Below, piece by piece: positions 1 to 7,214 of a DNA stretch of 12,894 nucleotides; within the stretch, counting starts at the first letter, position 1; every line of letters starts with the position of its first letter. Made by a program: the position numbers and the translations under genes. Source of the stretch: CAJQGY01 sp964417685 (lineage in GTDB: Bacteria; Pseudomonadota; Gammaproteobacteria; Magnimaribacterales; D2472); the NCBI GenBank assembly GCA_964417685.1, contig CAYQIT010000018.1:1-12894 (forward strand). Reading direction: 5' to 3'. The notes below the pieces were generated by a model. The model saw only the letters and a list, made by a program, of their open reading frames with translations. It made no database searches and had not been told where the DNA came from.

Positions 1-360
1 AAGCCTAAAGCTCAAAAAATGACAGGAGGAAGTTTTTTTAGGGATGGTGAATATATACCATTATTTAAAGTAACTCCTATATATCCAAGAAGAGCTCAGG
101 AAAGAGGTACTCAAGGTTATGCTTTGGTTAAATTTACTATTACTGAAAGTGGCACTGTAGAAAATGTAGAGCCTGTAGAGGGTTTTTGTGGAGATCCTAC
201 AAACCCTGATACAGAGTTCAGAACATGTTCAATGTTTAATAGCGCCTCTTCAAGGGCTGCATTAAAATTAAAGTATAAGCCTAAAATAGTTGATGGAAAG
301 GCTGTTGCTGTTGATGATGTGCTTCATAGATTTACATTTATATTGGCGGAGGATGATTAG
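1..360 (+). CDS. tonB: TonB energy transducer, C-terminal domain (5'-truncated by window edge)
   Basis: C-terminal part of a TonB-family protein. TonB spans the inner membrane and periplasm and passes proton-motive energy from ExbB/ExbD to outer-membrane TonB-dependent receptors. The frame is open from base 1, so the ATG at 19 is only an internal Met and the real start lies upstream of the window. Visible signatures, numbered from that Met, are a YP motif (TPIYPRRAQ, 19-27), G-x-x-G-YALVKFTI (30-41), a turn plus strand (GTVENVEPV) and the late KYKPKIVDGKAV segment (85-96), the usual order of the TonB C-terminal fold. An insertion before the second helix carries two cysteines (57 and 70) that could form a periplasmic disulfide. 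The TPR gene starts 1 nt after the stop, so they are cotranscribed. ExbB/ExbD genes are expected upstream but are not visible. Confidence 0.9.
   Translation, partial: KPKAQKMTGGSFFRDGEYIPLFKVTPIYPRRAQERGTQGYALVKFTITESGTVENVEPVEGFCGDPTNPDTEFRTCSMFNSASSRAALKLKYKPKIVDGKAVAVDDVLHRFTFILAEDD
348..353 (+). promoter_or_regulatory. Shine-Dalgarno GGAGGA for the TPR gene
   Basis: GGAGGA lies in the last codons of tonB, 8 nt before the ATG at 362. This fixes the TPR gene start at 362 rather than the in-frame ATG at 290, and suggests translational coupling to tonB. Confidence 0.8.
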
Positions 361-361
361 A

Positions 362-1768
362 ATGAAACTAAATAAGAAATTATTCAAAGCAATTTTTATA
401 TCCTTTTCACTTTTATTTATCCCAATTGAATCGAATGCACAAAGCTCAGCAAAATCTGATCAAAAAATTAAGTATAAAAAAGCAAGAGCACTTCAATCTT
501 CTACCGCAAAGCGTATGGCAAAAGTTTATGAAGCTTTAGAAAGAATTGATGAAGAAACTGGCAAAGAAGATCCTGACTACGAAACTGCCAAAGAATTATT
601 GGGAGACCTTAGAGATGACGCCGAGAACTTAAGAAGCTATGACAGGTCTGTTGTATGGAATTCATGGGGCTACATGTACATAGTTGATGAAGAGGTAGAT
701 CTTGCAATTGACGCATATACAAAATTAATTAACGAGCCTGAGGTAACCCTGGGGTTAAGAAATGCAGGTCTATTAACTTTAGCTCAGCTATTCATGGCTA
801 ATGAAGAATTCCAGAAATCAGTAGATTTTTTACTAGAGTGGATGACGCAAGTTGAAAAAGTTACAGCTCAATCATGGTCAATACTAGCTACAGCCTATTA
901 TCAGCTTGGTGATTTTGATAAGGCTCTGCTTAATATGGAGAAAGCCATAACACTTGCTGAGGAAGAGGGCTATAAACCAAAAGAAAACTGGTACATAGTA
1001 ATTGTTGCATCTGTAGAAGAACTTAAAAACAAGATCGGGCCTAAAAAAGCCATGCTGAAGCAAGTTGATATCTATGAAATACTTGTAAATCTATATCCAA
1101 AAAAATCATATTTTGTAAGGCTTGGGCAGACTTATGGACAGCTTGATAGAGAAAAGGATTTCATGGTGACACTAAATTCGGCATATTTAAAAGACTTGCT
1201 TGATAAAGAAACTGAATACGTGACTTTAGCTCAACTGTTATTGCTTAATCAAAATCCATACCAGGCTGCCAAGGTCCTCGAAGCTGGAAGGATAAAAAAA
1301 GTTATTCGAGTTGACGATGAAACAAAAGAAGAAAGCTTGGTTAGTGTTGTAAAGGACTCCGAAAAAAATCTTAGATTGCTTGCTGATTCCTGGAGAATGT
1401 CACAGGAAATTGATAAAGCTATTCCTATTTTAGAAAAAGCAGCAAAGATGTCTAAAGAGGGTAAAAACTATGTGCTTTTAGGCAATTTATATCTGGCTGA
1501 AGATAAGCTAGAACTTGCAATTGATTCAATTAAAAAAGGTCTCAAGAAAGGAAAAATTTCAAAAGTATCTCAAGTTCATCTCACATTAGGACAGGCATAT
1601 TTTGAGTTGCAGCAGTTTGACGACGCCAAAAAGCAGTTTGGAATCGCAGCTAGAGATAAAGATAAAAAAGTTATTGCAACTGCAAATAACTGGATAAGAT
1701 ACACCGAGAATGAAGAAGTAAGGGTTAAGAATCTCGCACTTAGAAGAGAATTTATTAAGAATTCTTGA
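362..1768 (+). CDS. Secreted tetratricopeptide-repeat protein of a TonB operon
   Basis: A 468-residue periplasmic TPR protein. The N-terminus is a clear signal peptide: KLNKK, a hydrophobic stretch to about residue 20, and a probable cleavage site after SNA (24-26). TPR-like helix pairs occur near 97-125, 170-200 (SWSILATAYYQLGDFDKAL), 335-363, 368-396 and 404-432; the middle (220-330) is more degenerate helical repeat. The function of the protein is not known. A TPR gene directly downstream of tonB occurs in gammaproteobacterial TonB2-type clusters, as in Vibrio, where TPR proteins probably assist the transducer. A periplasmic scaffold for TonB or receptors is therefore inference. The start at 362 follows from the strong SD and signal peptide; a longer frame from 290 would overlap tonB and bury the signal sequence. 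The 3' end overlaps folA by 14 bp, tail to tail. Confidence 0.85.
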   Translation: MKLNKKLFKAIFISFSLLFIPIESNAQSSAKSDQKIKYKKARALQSSTAKRMAKVYEALERIDEETGKEDPDYETAKELLGDLRDDAENLRSYDRSVVWNSWGYMYIVDEEVDLAIDAYTKLINEPEVTLGLRNAGLLTLAQLFMANEEFQKSVDFLLEWMTQVEKVTAQSWSILATAYYQLGDFDKALLNMEKAITLAEEEGYKPKENWYIVIVASVEELKNKIGPKKAMLKQVDIYEILVNLYPKKSYFVRLGQTYGQLDREKDFMVTLNSAYLKDLLDKETEYVTLAQLLLLNQNPYQAAKVLEAGRIKKVIRVDDETKEESLVSVVKDSEKNLRLLADSWRMSQEIDKAIPILEKAAKMSKEGKNYVLLGNLYLAEDKLELAIDSIKKGLKKGKISKVSQVHLTLGQAYFELQQFDDAKKQFGIAARDKDKKVIATANNWIRYTENEEVRVKNLALRREFIKNS

Positions 1769-2240
1769 TATAAGTCTTTACGCTGAAGTCATATTCATTT
1801 TCTTTATCTTTCTTATAGTCAATTGTGCTTTCAAGACTCCAATTAGTTAAATCAATTTCAGGATAGAAAACATCGCCATCTATCTCGCAATCTACAACTG
1901 TTAAAACAAGTTTGTTGAAATAGTCTACAGACTCTCTAAAAAGATATCCGCCACCGATGATTACAACCTCTTCTCCATCTGGCACGTTATCAACAGCGTC
2001 CTGCATATTTGTAAATACCGATGCACCATCTATTGATTTAATAGTATTTGAGATTACAAAATTAGTTCTATTTGGCAAGGGCCTCCCAATGGATTCAAAA
2101 GTCTTTCTTCCCATTAAAATTGTTTTGTTTGTTGTGTATTCTTTGAAGTGCAGCAGGTCGCGTTTTAGCTTCCAAGGCAGGTCATTATCTTTGCCTATTA
2201 CATTATTTTTTGAAACTGCTACTAGGTGAGATACTATCAT
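1755..2240 (-). CDS. folA: Dihydrofolate reductase
   Basis: A 161-residue type I DHFR, normal length, reducing dihydrofolate to tetrahydrofolate with NADPH in the cytoplasm. Key segments are AVSKNNVIGKDNDLPW (8-23) with W23, the catalytic acid D28 (E. coli D27) and F32; MGRKTFESIGRPLPNR (43-58), which binds NADPH; T114; and the IIGGGYLF loop (94-101). The start codon directly follows the thyA stop (TAA-ATG, zero gap). No good SD is seen, so expression probably relies on coupling to thyA. This makes sense because thymidylate synthase produces the dihydrofolate that DHFR recycles. It is the last gene of the rppH-folA operon. Its 3' end overlaps the TPR gene by 14 bp. Confidence 0.96.
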   Translation of the reverse strand: MIVSHLVAVSKNNVIGKDNDLPWKLKRDLLHFKEYTTNKTILMGRKTFESIGRPLPNRTNFVISNTIKSIDGASVFTNMQDAVDNVPDGEEVVIIGGGYLFRESVDYFNKLVLTVVDCEIDGDVFYPEIDLTNWSLESTIDYKKDKENEYDFSVKTYIKNS

Positions 2241-3104
2241 TTATATAGCCATTTTTGCTTTGATTGGAGGATGATGCTCATACCCTTCTAACTTAAAATC
2301 TTCTATTGATAGATCTTTTATTTCATCGATAGAGCTTATATTAGGCATTTTTAATTTAGGCAGAGGAAGAGGCTCTCTTGATAGCTGCTCTTTTACTTGC
2401 TCTATAGAATTGCTATAGATATGAGCATCACCAAATGAATGAACAAAATATCTTGGCTTTAGATCAAGAATATTTCCAAGAATAGATAATAATAGGGCAT
2501 AGCTGGCAATATTAAATGGAACACCAAGAAACATGTCAGCACTTCTTTGGTACATATGGCAGCTTATAGTGCCGTTACTTATATAATATTGAGACATAAC
2601 ATGACAGGGCGGAAGCGCCATCTTATCTAGTTCATTTACATTCCATGCAGATAGAATGTGCCTTCTTCCATCTGGATTAACTTTAAGGTCATTTATAAGT
2701 TTTTTTATTTGATCAGTACCCAACCAATTTCTCCATTGCACACCATAAACCGGACCAAGCTCTTTAATTGTATCTGTATTTATATAGCCAAGTTCTTTTC
2801 CTTGATTGTCAGCATTATCTGTCCATATGGTAGAGAATTTTGAAAGGTCTTTTAATTCACTTCTTGGCTTGTTATATCTTATTTCAGCCAGTCTTCTTTC
2901 ATCACTAGAGCCTTCTAAAAACCACAAGAGTTCTGAAACCACTCCTTTCCATGCAAGAGACTTTGTAGTTACCGCAGGAAATCCATCCGAAAGATCAAAT
3001 TTAAGCTGATGGCCGAAAGATGAAATGGTGCCAGTCTTCGTTCTGTCATCCTTGACCTCGCCGTTTTCTAAAATATATTCTAAAAGATCTAGATATGCTC
3101 TCAT
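2241..3104 (-). CDS. thyA: Thymidylate synthase
   Basis: A 287-residue ThyA making dTMP from dUMP with methylene-tetrahydrofolate. The catalytic Cys is C167 in ALPPCHVMSQ. R21 and R187 (YQRSADMFLG) match the phosphate-binding arginines, and D190, N198 (PFNIASYA), H228 and Y230 (GDAHIYSN) match the dUMP-binding residues. The C-terminus HHPPIKAKMAI has the expected closing tail. It is about 23 residues longer than E. coli ThyA (264), owing to extra residues around 78-115 before GPVYGVQWR, a known long form. Its ATG overlaps the lgt stop by 1 nt (TAATG). An AGGA at 3112-3115 (minus strand), 7 nt upstream, serves as SD. It is followed immediately by folA. Confidence 0.97.
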   Translation of the reverse strand: MRAYLDLLEYILENGEVKDDRTKTGTISSFGHQLKFDLSDGFPAVTTKSLAWKGVVSELLWFLEGSSDERRLAEIRYNKPRSELKDLSKFSTIWTDNADNQGKELGYINTDTIKELGPVYGVQWRNWLGTDQIKKLINDLKVNPDGRRHILSAWNVNELDKMALPPCHVMSQYYISNGTISCHMYQRSADMFLGVPFNIASYALLLSILGNILDLKPRYFVHSFGDAHIYSNSIEQVKEQLSREPLPLPKLKMPNISSIDEIKDLSIEDFKLEGYEHHPPIKAKMAI

Positions 3105-3895
3105 TAAGCTTTCCTGGAATAGTTAAATATTATTAAGCCAGTAATAATCATAGGTATACAAAGTATTTGTCCCATACTTAAATCAAATACAAGAAACCCT
3201 AGATGCGAATCAGGCTGTCTATAATTCTCAATTATAAATCTAATCAATCCATAAAAGATAAGAAAAGATGAGCAAACGATGCCTTTTTTATTATTATTTG
3301 AATATATGAATCTTAAAAGAAAAAATAAAATAAGACCCTCTCCAAAAGCTTCATATAATTGAGAAGGGTGTCTAGTAAGCCCTAAATAATCAGTGGGAAA
3401 TATAAAGCCCCAATTTCCATCTGTTTGTCTTCCATAAAGCTCGCCATTTAAGAAATTTCCAATTCTAACTAGACCAAGTCCAATTGGCATTGAGAGTGTT
3501 AGCGCATCACACAATTTTAAAAATGAAATATTATTCTGTTTTGAAAAAATATAAAAACTTAAAGCAACCCCAAGCAACCCCCCATGAAAACTCATCCCTC
3601 CCTGCCAAACATAAAAGAGTGATAGCGGATTTGATATAAGTTGCTCTGTTCCATAAAAAAGCATGTAGCCAATTCTTCCTCCTGCGAATGCTCCAAGGAA
3701 TAAACCATAGGTGAATACAAGATCGCTGACTTTTTCGTTTGAAAAATTAAAGCTTTTTATAATTTCATGGTTTCTAAGAAACAGGTAAATAAATACCGCT
3801 GAAAGTAGCCAAGTAATGGCATAGTATTGAATTTTTATTGGACCTAGTTCAAATAGGCTCGGGTTATTAAAAAAATCTGATAATTCTATAATCAT
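3104..3895 (-). CDS. lgt: Prolipoprotein diacylglyceryl transferase
   Basis: A 263-residue inner-membrane enzyme with about seven membrane segments. It transfers diacylglyceryl from phosphatidylglycerol to the lipobox cysteine of prolipoproteins, the first step of lipoprotein maturation. The Lgt signature is intact: RIGNFLNGELYGR (144-156) with R144, N147 and G155. H104 (MSFHGGLLG) matches the conserved His, and R219/E223 in the YGLIRFIIENYRQPD region match E. coli R239/E243. Length is normal, slightly short. It sits between the TauE/SafE gene (8-nt gap) and thyA (1-nt overlap); the lgt-thyA pair is a classic gammaproteobacterial arrangement. No SD is obvious upstream of the ATG. Confidence 0.97.
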   Translation of the reverse strand: MIIELSDFFNNPSLFELGPIKIQYYAITWLLSAVFIYLFLRNHEIIKSFNFSNEKVSDLVFTYGLFLGAFAGGRIGYMLFYGTEQLISNPLSLFYVWQGGMSFHGGLLGVALSFYIFSKQNNISFLKLCDALTLSMPIGLGLVRIGNFLNGELYGRQTDGNWGFIFPTDYLGLTRHPSQLYEAFGEGLILFFLLRFIYSNNNKKGIVCSSFLIFYGLIRFIIENYRQPDSHLGFLVFDLSMGQILCIPMIITGLIIFNYSRKA

Positions 3896-3903
3896 ATTTA
3901 TGT

Positions 3904-4689
3904 CTAAAAAAGCATGTATGCTGAGATTACAACCATCATAATTGAAAATAAAATACTTAACATCTTATCTGATATAGAGTGTGCAATATTTGCACCAATC
4001 GATGCTGTAAAAACACTACTTAATGATATGCCAATTAATGCTGGAAGGTAGACATAACCAAGACTATGCTCAGGTAAATTTGAATTATCCAAACCAAGCA
4101 CAATAAAAGAAATAGAACCAAACAAAGCTATAGGAACACCGCATGCAGCAGCAGTCCCAATACATACCTTCATATCTAGGCCAGAATATTTAAAGAAAGG
4201 GACTGTAAAGCTACCGCCCCCAATACCAAGAATTGTTGAAATTACACCAATGCCAGAGCCGCTTATAAAGGCAATACCGCTTGAGGCTTTAAAAGTCTTA
4301 ATTTGATTTTTAGCAATATAAATCTGAATAGCTATCAATAAAGCAAAAATCCCAATTATTTTTCTGAGGACTATTCCATCAAGTAAGTTAGCCACAAATG
4401 CTCCAGCAATACAGCCAATTGATATGCCTATTGCCACAGGATAAAAGGCTTGAAAATTAATAGCATTTTTATAAAAGTGAGCTCGAGCTGATGATAAGCC
4501 TGTAAAGATAATTGTGGACAAGGAAGTCCCAACAGCTAAATGCGTAACATATGAATCATTAAAACCTAAAGATAAGAAAATGAAAGTTAATATCGGAACA
4601 ATTAAAATTCCTCCACCTACACCAAACATTCCAGCAAGAATGCCTGCCATAGAACCAGCAATCAGATATGAAATCAACTCAACCAACAT
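3904..4689 (-). CDS. TauE/SafE-family (DUF81) anion exporter
   Basis: A 261-residue membrane protein of the TauE/SafE family, proposed sulfite, sulfoacetate or other organic anion exporters. The family's internal duplication is visible. Repeat one has FGVGGGILIVP (22-32) and HLAVGTS (50-56); repeat two has LGIGGGSFTVP (154-164) and CIGTAA (176-181). It has about eight hydrophobic segments and short loops. The substrate cannot be read from sequence. The start overlaps the rppH end by 11 nt, and lgt follows after 8 nt. The same family sits between rppH/ptsP and lgt in Pseudomonas-type genomes, so the position is conserved although no functional link to Lgt is established. Confidence 0.9.
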   Translation of the reverse strand: MLVELISYLIAGSMAGILAGMFGVGGGILIVPILTFIFLSLGFNDSYVTHLAVGTSLSTIIFTGLSSARAHFYKNAINFQAFYPVAIGISIGCIAGAFVANLLDGIVLRKIIGIFALLIAIQIYIAKNQIKTFKASSGIAFISGSGIGVISTILGIGGGSFTVPFFKYSGLDMKVCIGTAAACGVPIALFGSISFIVLGLDNSNLPEHSLGYVYLPALIGISLSSVFTASIGANIAHSISDKMLSILFSIMMVVISAYMLF

Positions 4690-5170
4690 TCTTAAACTCT
4701 TTATTATATTTACTAAGTAATTCTATCAATACGTTTTGGTAAACGTCTTTTTTAAAAGATACTATCTTAGATAACGGATGCCAATATGATACCCAGGCAT
4801 AATCATTAAACTCATCATCAGGATTATTATCAAAAGAAACTTTAATAGGATTTTTTAACTTCAACATGAACCACTTTTGTTTTTGACCAACAATACCCCT
4901 TTTTTTAAAAAGAGGTTTTATTTTAGTTTTAGGTACTTCATATTTATACCAAGTCTTTGTTTCGCCTAGAATTCTTGTTGATTGAAATTTAATACCCACC
5001 TCTTCAAACATTTCTCGTTTAGCAGCTGAAATAGCTGCTTCATCTTTATTGATGCCGCCCTGAGGAAATTGCCATTGATGATTATCTTTTCTTTTGCATA
5101 GCAAGACCCTCCCACTATCATTTACAATAATTAGTCCTACGTTTAACCTATAAGCATTATCTTTTTTCAT
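4679..5170 (-). CDS. rppH: RNA pyrophosphohydrolase (Nudix)
   Basis: A 163-residue RppH, which converts the 5' triphosphate of mRNAs to monophosphate and so starts RNase E-dependent decay. The Nudix box is complete from G38 to I60: G-x5-E44-x7-R52-E53-x2-E56-E57-x-G59-I60. Flanking RppH signatures are YRLNVGLII (7-15), WQFPQGGIN (33-41), GQKQKWFMLKL near 95-105 and the DYAWVSYWHP...VSFKKDVY region. The start is fixed by homology: E. coli RppH begins only a few residues before its YRPNVG. The 3' end overlaps the TauE/SafE gene. Its ATG is only 12 bp from the divergent HAD gene, without a recognisable SD, so its promoter must lie inside that neighbour. The ptsP gene that usually follows rppH is missing. 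Confidence 0.95.
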   Translation of the reverse strand: MKKDNAYRLNVGLIIVNDSGRVLLCKRKDNHQWQFPQGGINKDEAAISAAKREMFEEVGIKFQSTRILGETKTWYKYEVPKTKIKPLFKKRGIVGQKQKWFMLKLKNPIKVSFDNNPDDEFNDYAWVSYWHPLSKIVSFKKDVYQNVLIELLSKYNKEFKNVG

Positions 5171-5182
5171 TTTTAATACGAT

Positions 5183-5839
5183 ATGAAATTAACAATTTTT
5201 GATCTTGATAATACCATCCTCAAAGGAGATTCAGACTATTCTTGGATTAATTATTTAATTGATTTGGGTATGGTTGATAAAAAAACCTATGGAGAAAAAA
5301 ACCAATACTTCTATGACAAGTACTATGAGGGAAATCTTGATTATGATGAATGGGCAGAATTTGCTTTGTCTACAATTAAAGGTAAAAGCCCTGATCAGAT
5401 AGAGGAATTAATATCAGGCTTTATGAACAAGATCATTGAGCCGATGATAAACATTTATGCACTTAGATTAATTCATAACCATAATCATGAACATGACATT
5501 ATGTTGCTTGCTTCTGCAACTAATTCTGTGATTGTTGAACCAATAGCTAAAAGACTTGGCTTTCAAAATATTATTTCAAGCGAGGCAGAGATTTGTGATG
5601 GTTTTTATACGGGCAAAATTTTAGGCACACCTGCTCTTGGAGAGGGTAAACTTAAAAAAGTTGAAGAGTGGGCTTATAAGAAAAATATCTCGATTACCGA
5701 AGGCAGTACTTTTTACTCTGATTCAATCAATGATTTTCCATTATTAAATGTTGTTGAAAATCCAGTTGCTGTTAATCCAGACAATCAGTTAAGGGAAATA
5801 TCTATTAAAAATTCTTGGAAAATAATAGACTTACCTTAA
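5183..5839 (+). CDS. HAD-IB family phosphatase (SerB-like)
   Basis: A 218-residue cytoplasmic haloacid dehalogenase-family phosphatase of subfamily IB. Motif I is FDLDNT (6-11), with nucleophile D7 and acid/base D9. Motif II is LASAT with S111, motif III is K156 in GEGKLKKV, and motif IV is YSDSINDFPLL with D180 and D184. The long helical insertion between motifs I and II (about 20-100) is the cap typical of HAD-IB enzymes. The ending VAVNPDNQLREI...WKIIDL is typical of the subfamily. Its substrate is uncertain: phosphoserine, histidinol phosphate and lipid phosphates all occur in this group. A homologue diverges from rppH in Pseudomonas. Motif I right at the N-terminus fixes the start. The stop overlaps dadA by 4 bp. 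Confidence 0.9.
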   Translation: MKLTIFDLDNTILKGDSDYSWINYLIDLGMVDKKTYGEKNQYFYDKYYEGNLDYDEWAEFALSTIKGKSPDQIEELISGFMNKIIEPMINIYALRLIHNHNHEHDIMLLASATNSVIVEPIAKRLGFQNIISSEAEICDGFYTGKILGTPALGEGKLKKVEEWAYKKNISITEGSTFYSDSINDFPLLNVVENPVAVNPDNQLREISIKNSWKIIDLP

Positions 5840-7074
5840 TCTGTAGAGCTGATTTTTTCAGCAACAATTTCTGCTGTTGCAGCACTTAAAGTCCACCCTA
5901 AATGGCCATGCCCTGTGTGATAGAAAACTCCTGGCATTTTACTTTCATGAGTTAGAGGCATCATATTAGGCGTCATTGGTCTTAGTCCTGCCCATGGGGT
6001 GTATGATTCTGTGCTTACCTCAGGAAAAAATTCTTTTACCCATCTTAATAATGGTCTGATTCGATCTTGTCTAATATCAGTATTTATTCCAGCAAGCTCA
6101 GCAGTTCCAGCTACTCTAAATTTATCTCCAAGCCTGCTAGCAACAATTTTTACTGGCTGGTCTATCAAAGAAACCATTGGAGCGCCTTCTTGTGATTGCT
6201 CATTTTTAAGATCTATAGTCACGCTATAGCCTTTAACAGGATAGACATTCATAGAATCTCCAAGTTTGTTTGCAAAATTCTGAGTATTAACACCAGCACA
6301 AATTACAACATTTTCATACTCTTCATTGTCAAGATTTTTTCCATCATCGTATTCGACAAGTATTTTATGGCTCCTTTGTGATAGGTTGCTAACCGAAGTG
6401 TCTGTAAGAACACGAACATCATATTTTTCAACTAGCACTTTCTCAAGATTAACGCAGAACTTATGTATGTCTCCACTGGCATCTGACTTTGTATAGACGC
6501 CACCTACTATCTTATTCTTACTATTAGCTGTAGTTAAAGAGGGCTCTAATGCAACAACCTCATCAGGTGACATTACCTCCCATTCCATGCCAGGTTGTTC
6601 TATCCAGCTTTTCTTCTCAGCATCCTCTTTAAACTCTTTCTGCGAATCATAAAATCTTAAGATCCCTTTTTTAAGTAGATCAAACTCAATATTTTCTTCA
6701 TCAGCAATTGTAAAGTAAACATCTCGTGCTCTTTTAGCCAGTTCAATGGTATGAAGAGTATTATCTTTGTGAGTTCCTCTAAGTGTTTCTGTTAAGAAAC
6801 CAAACATCCATTTATATTTTTGAATATTTGGGGAAGGGTTGAAGAGAAGAGGAGCATCAGCTTTAAACATCCACTTAAGGCCACTTACGATATTTTTAGG
6901 TGTATTCCATGTCTCCGCATTACTTGCACTCAATTGACCGCCATTAGCATAGCTTGTAGCCATAGCTGGATATCTTCTTGAATCAATTATTGTTACTCTA
7001 AAGCCCCTTTTTACAAGAGCATATGCAGTAGTTACTCCGGCAATACCAGCGCCAATCACAGCAATTTTTTTCAT
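5836..7074 (-). CDS. dadA: D-amino acid dehydrogenase, small subunit type (FAD)
   Basis: A 412-residue FAD enzyme of the DadA family (DAO fold), which oxidises D-amino acids to 2-oxo acids and passes electrons to the respiratory chain at the inner membrane. The N-terminal Rossmann motif VIGAGIAGVTTAYAL (6-20) ends in D31, which binds the adenosine ribose. Further DadA signatures are SYANGGQLSAS (41-51), VYPVKGYS (278-285), WAGLRPMTP (361-369) and TGHGHLGWTL (387-396). Length is close to E. coli DadA (432). No alanine racemase (dadX) or Lrp gene is adjacent, so it is an orphan, and peptidoglycan-derived D-alanine or other D-amino acids are plausible substrates. The 3' end overlaps the HAD gene by 4 bp; the 5' end shares a 140-bp region with the FTR1 gene. 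Other amine oxidases of the fold cannot be excluded. Confidence 0.85.
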   Translation of the reverse strand: MKKIAVIGAGIAGVTTAYALVKRGFRVTIIDSRRYPAMATSYANGGQLSASNAETWNTPKNIVSGLKWMFKADAPLLFNPSPNIQKYKWMFGFLTETLRGTHKDNTLHTIELAKRARDVYFTIADEENIEFDLLKKGILRFYDSQKEFKEDAEKKSWIEQPGMEWEVMSPDEVVALEPSLTTANSKNKIVGGVYTKSDASGDIHKFCVNLEKVLVEKYDVRVLTDTSVSNLSQRSHKILVEYDDGKNLDNEEYENVVICAGVNTQNFANKLGDSMNVYPVKGYSVTIDLKNEQSQEGAPMVSLIDQPVKIVASRLGDKFRVAGTAELAGINTDIRQDRIRPLLRWVKEFFPEVSTESYTPWAGLRPMTPNMMPLTHESKMPGVFYHTGHGHLGWTLSAATAEIVAEKISSTD

Positions 7075-7156
7075 AATTTCATTATCTCATATATCTTTAT
7101 TTAAGTATTTGGCATCAATTAAATTAACAAGTATTTCTTTGAAAAAAAAGAGAAGA

Positions 7157-7185
7157 TTGCTAAGTAAATGAGAATCATTTACTAT
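7157..7185 (+). promoter_or_regulatory. Sigma70-like promoter of the FTR1 gene
   Basis: A TTGCTA -35 (7157-7162) and a TACTAT -10 (7180-7185), each 4 of 6 to consensus, are separated by exactly 17 bp. The Fur-like palindrome fills that spacer. Transcription would start near 7192, giving a leader of about 23 nt. The single elements are weak; the spacing and operator placement add support. Confidence 0.55.
7163..7183 (+). promoter_or_regulatory. Fur box (iron-responsive operator)
   Basis: A perfect 9-3-9 inverted repeat: left arm AGTAAATGA, centre GAA, right arm TCATTTACT. The inner 19 bp (7164-7182) match the classical E. coli Fur consensus at 14 of 19 positions, including the ATGA and AATCATT cores. 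It lies between the predicted -35 and -10 of the iron permease gene, where Fur-Fe(II) would block RNA polymerase. Fur itself is not in the window, so the regulator assignment is by motif and target. Confidence 0.82.
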
Positions 7186-7214
7186 TGTGACATTATTTTT
7201 AAATCTTAATCATT

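Larger units (their letters stand above)
7075..7214. other. Only sizeable intergenic region (140 bp, divergent dadA / FTR1)
   Basis: This is the largest gap in the window. Its right part holds the Fur box and the FTR1 promoter. Its left part should hold the dadA promoter on the minus strand, but I find only weak candidates and no convincing -35/-10 pair. The short A-tract (7142-7149) could bend the DNA between the two promoters. No RNA gene or hairpin is evident. Confidence 0.6.

Noticed and set aside
290..361. N-terminal extension of the TPR protein from the ATG at 290
   Set aside because: It overlaps tonB by 71 bp, lacks an SD, and would bury the clear signal peptide that starts at 362 behind a GGAGGA site.
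1757..1766. Palindrome AAGAATTCTT as a bidirectional intrinsic terminator
   Set aside because: It is short, has no loop and almost no GC, and no U-tract follows on either strand, so a stable terminator hairpin is unlikely.
1957..2229. 90-codon open frame on the plus strand opposite folA
   Set aside because: It lies wholly antisense to a clear DHFR, has no recognisable domain or SD, and is the type of shadow frame expected in AT-rich genes.
7142..7149. A-tract in the dadA/FTR1 gap as a terminator tail
   Set aside because: No hairpin precedes it on either strand, and the flanking genes diverge, so no transcript needs to end there.
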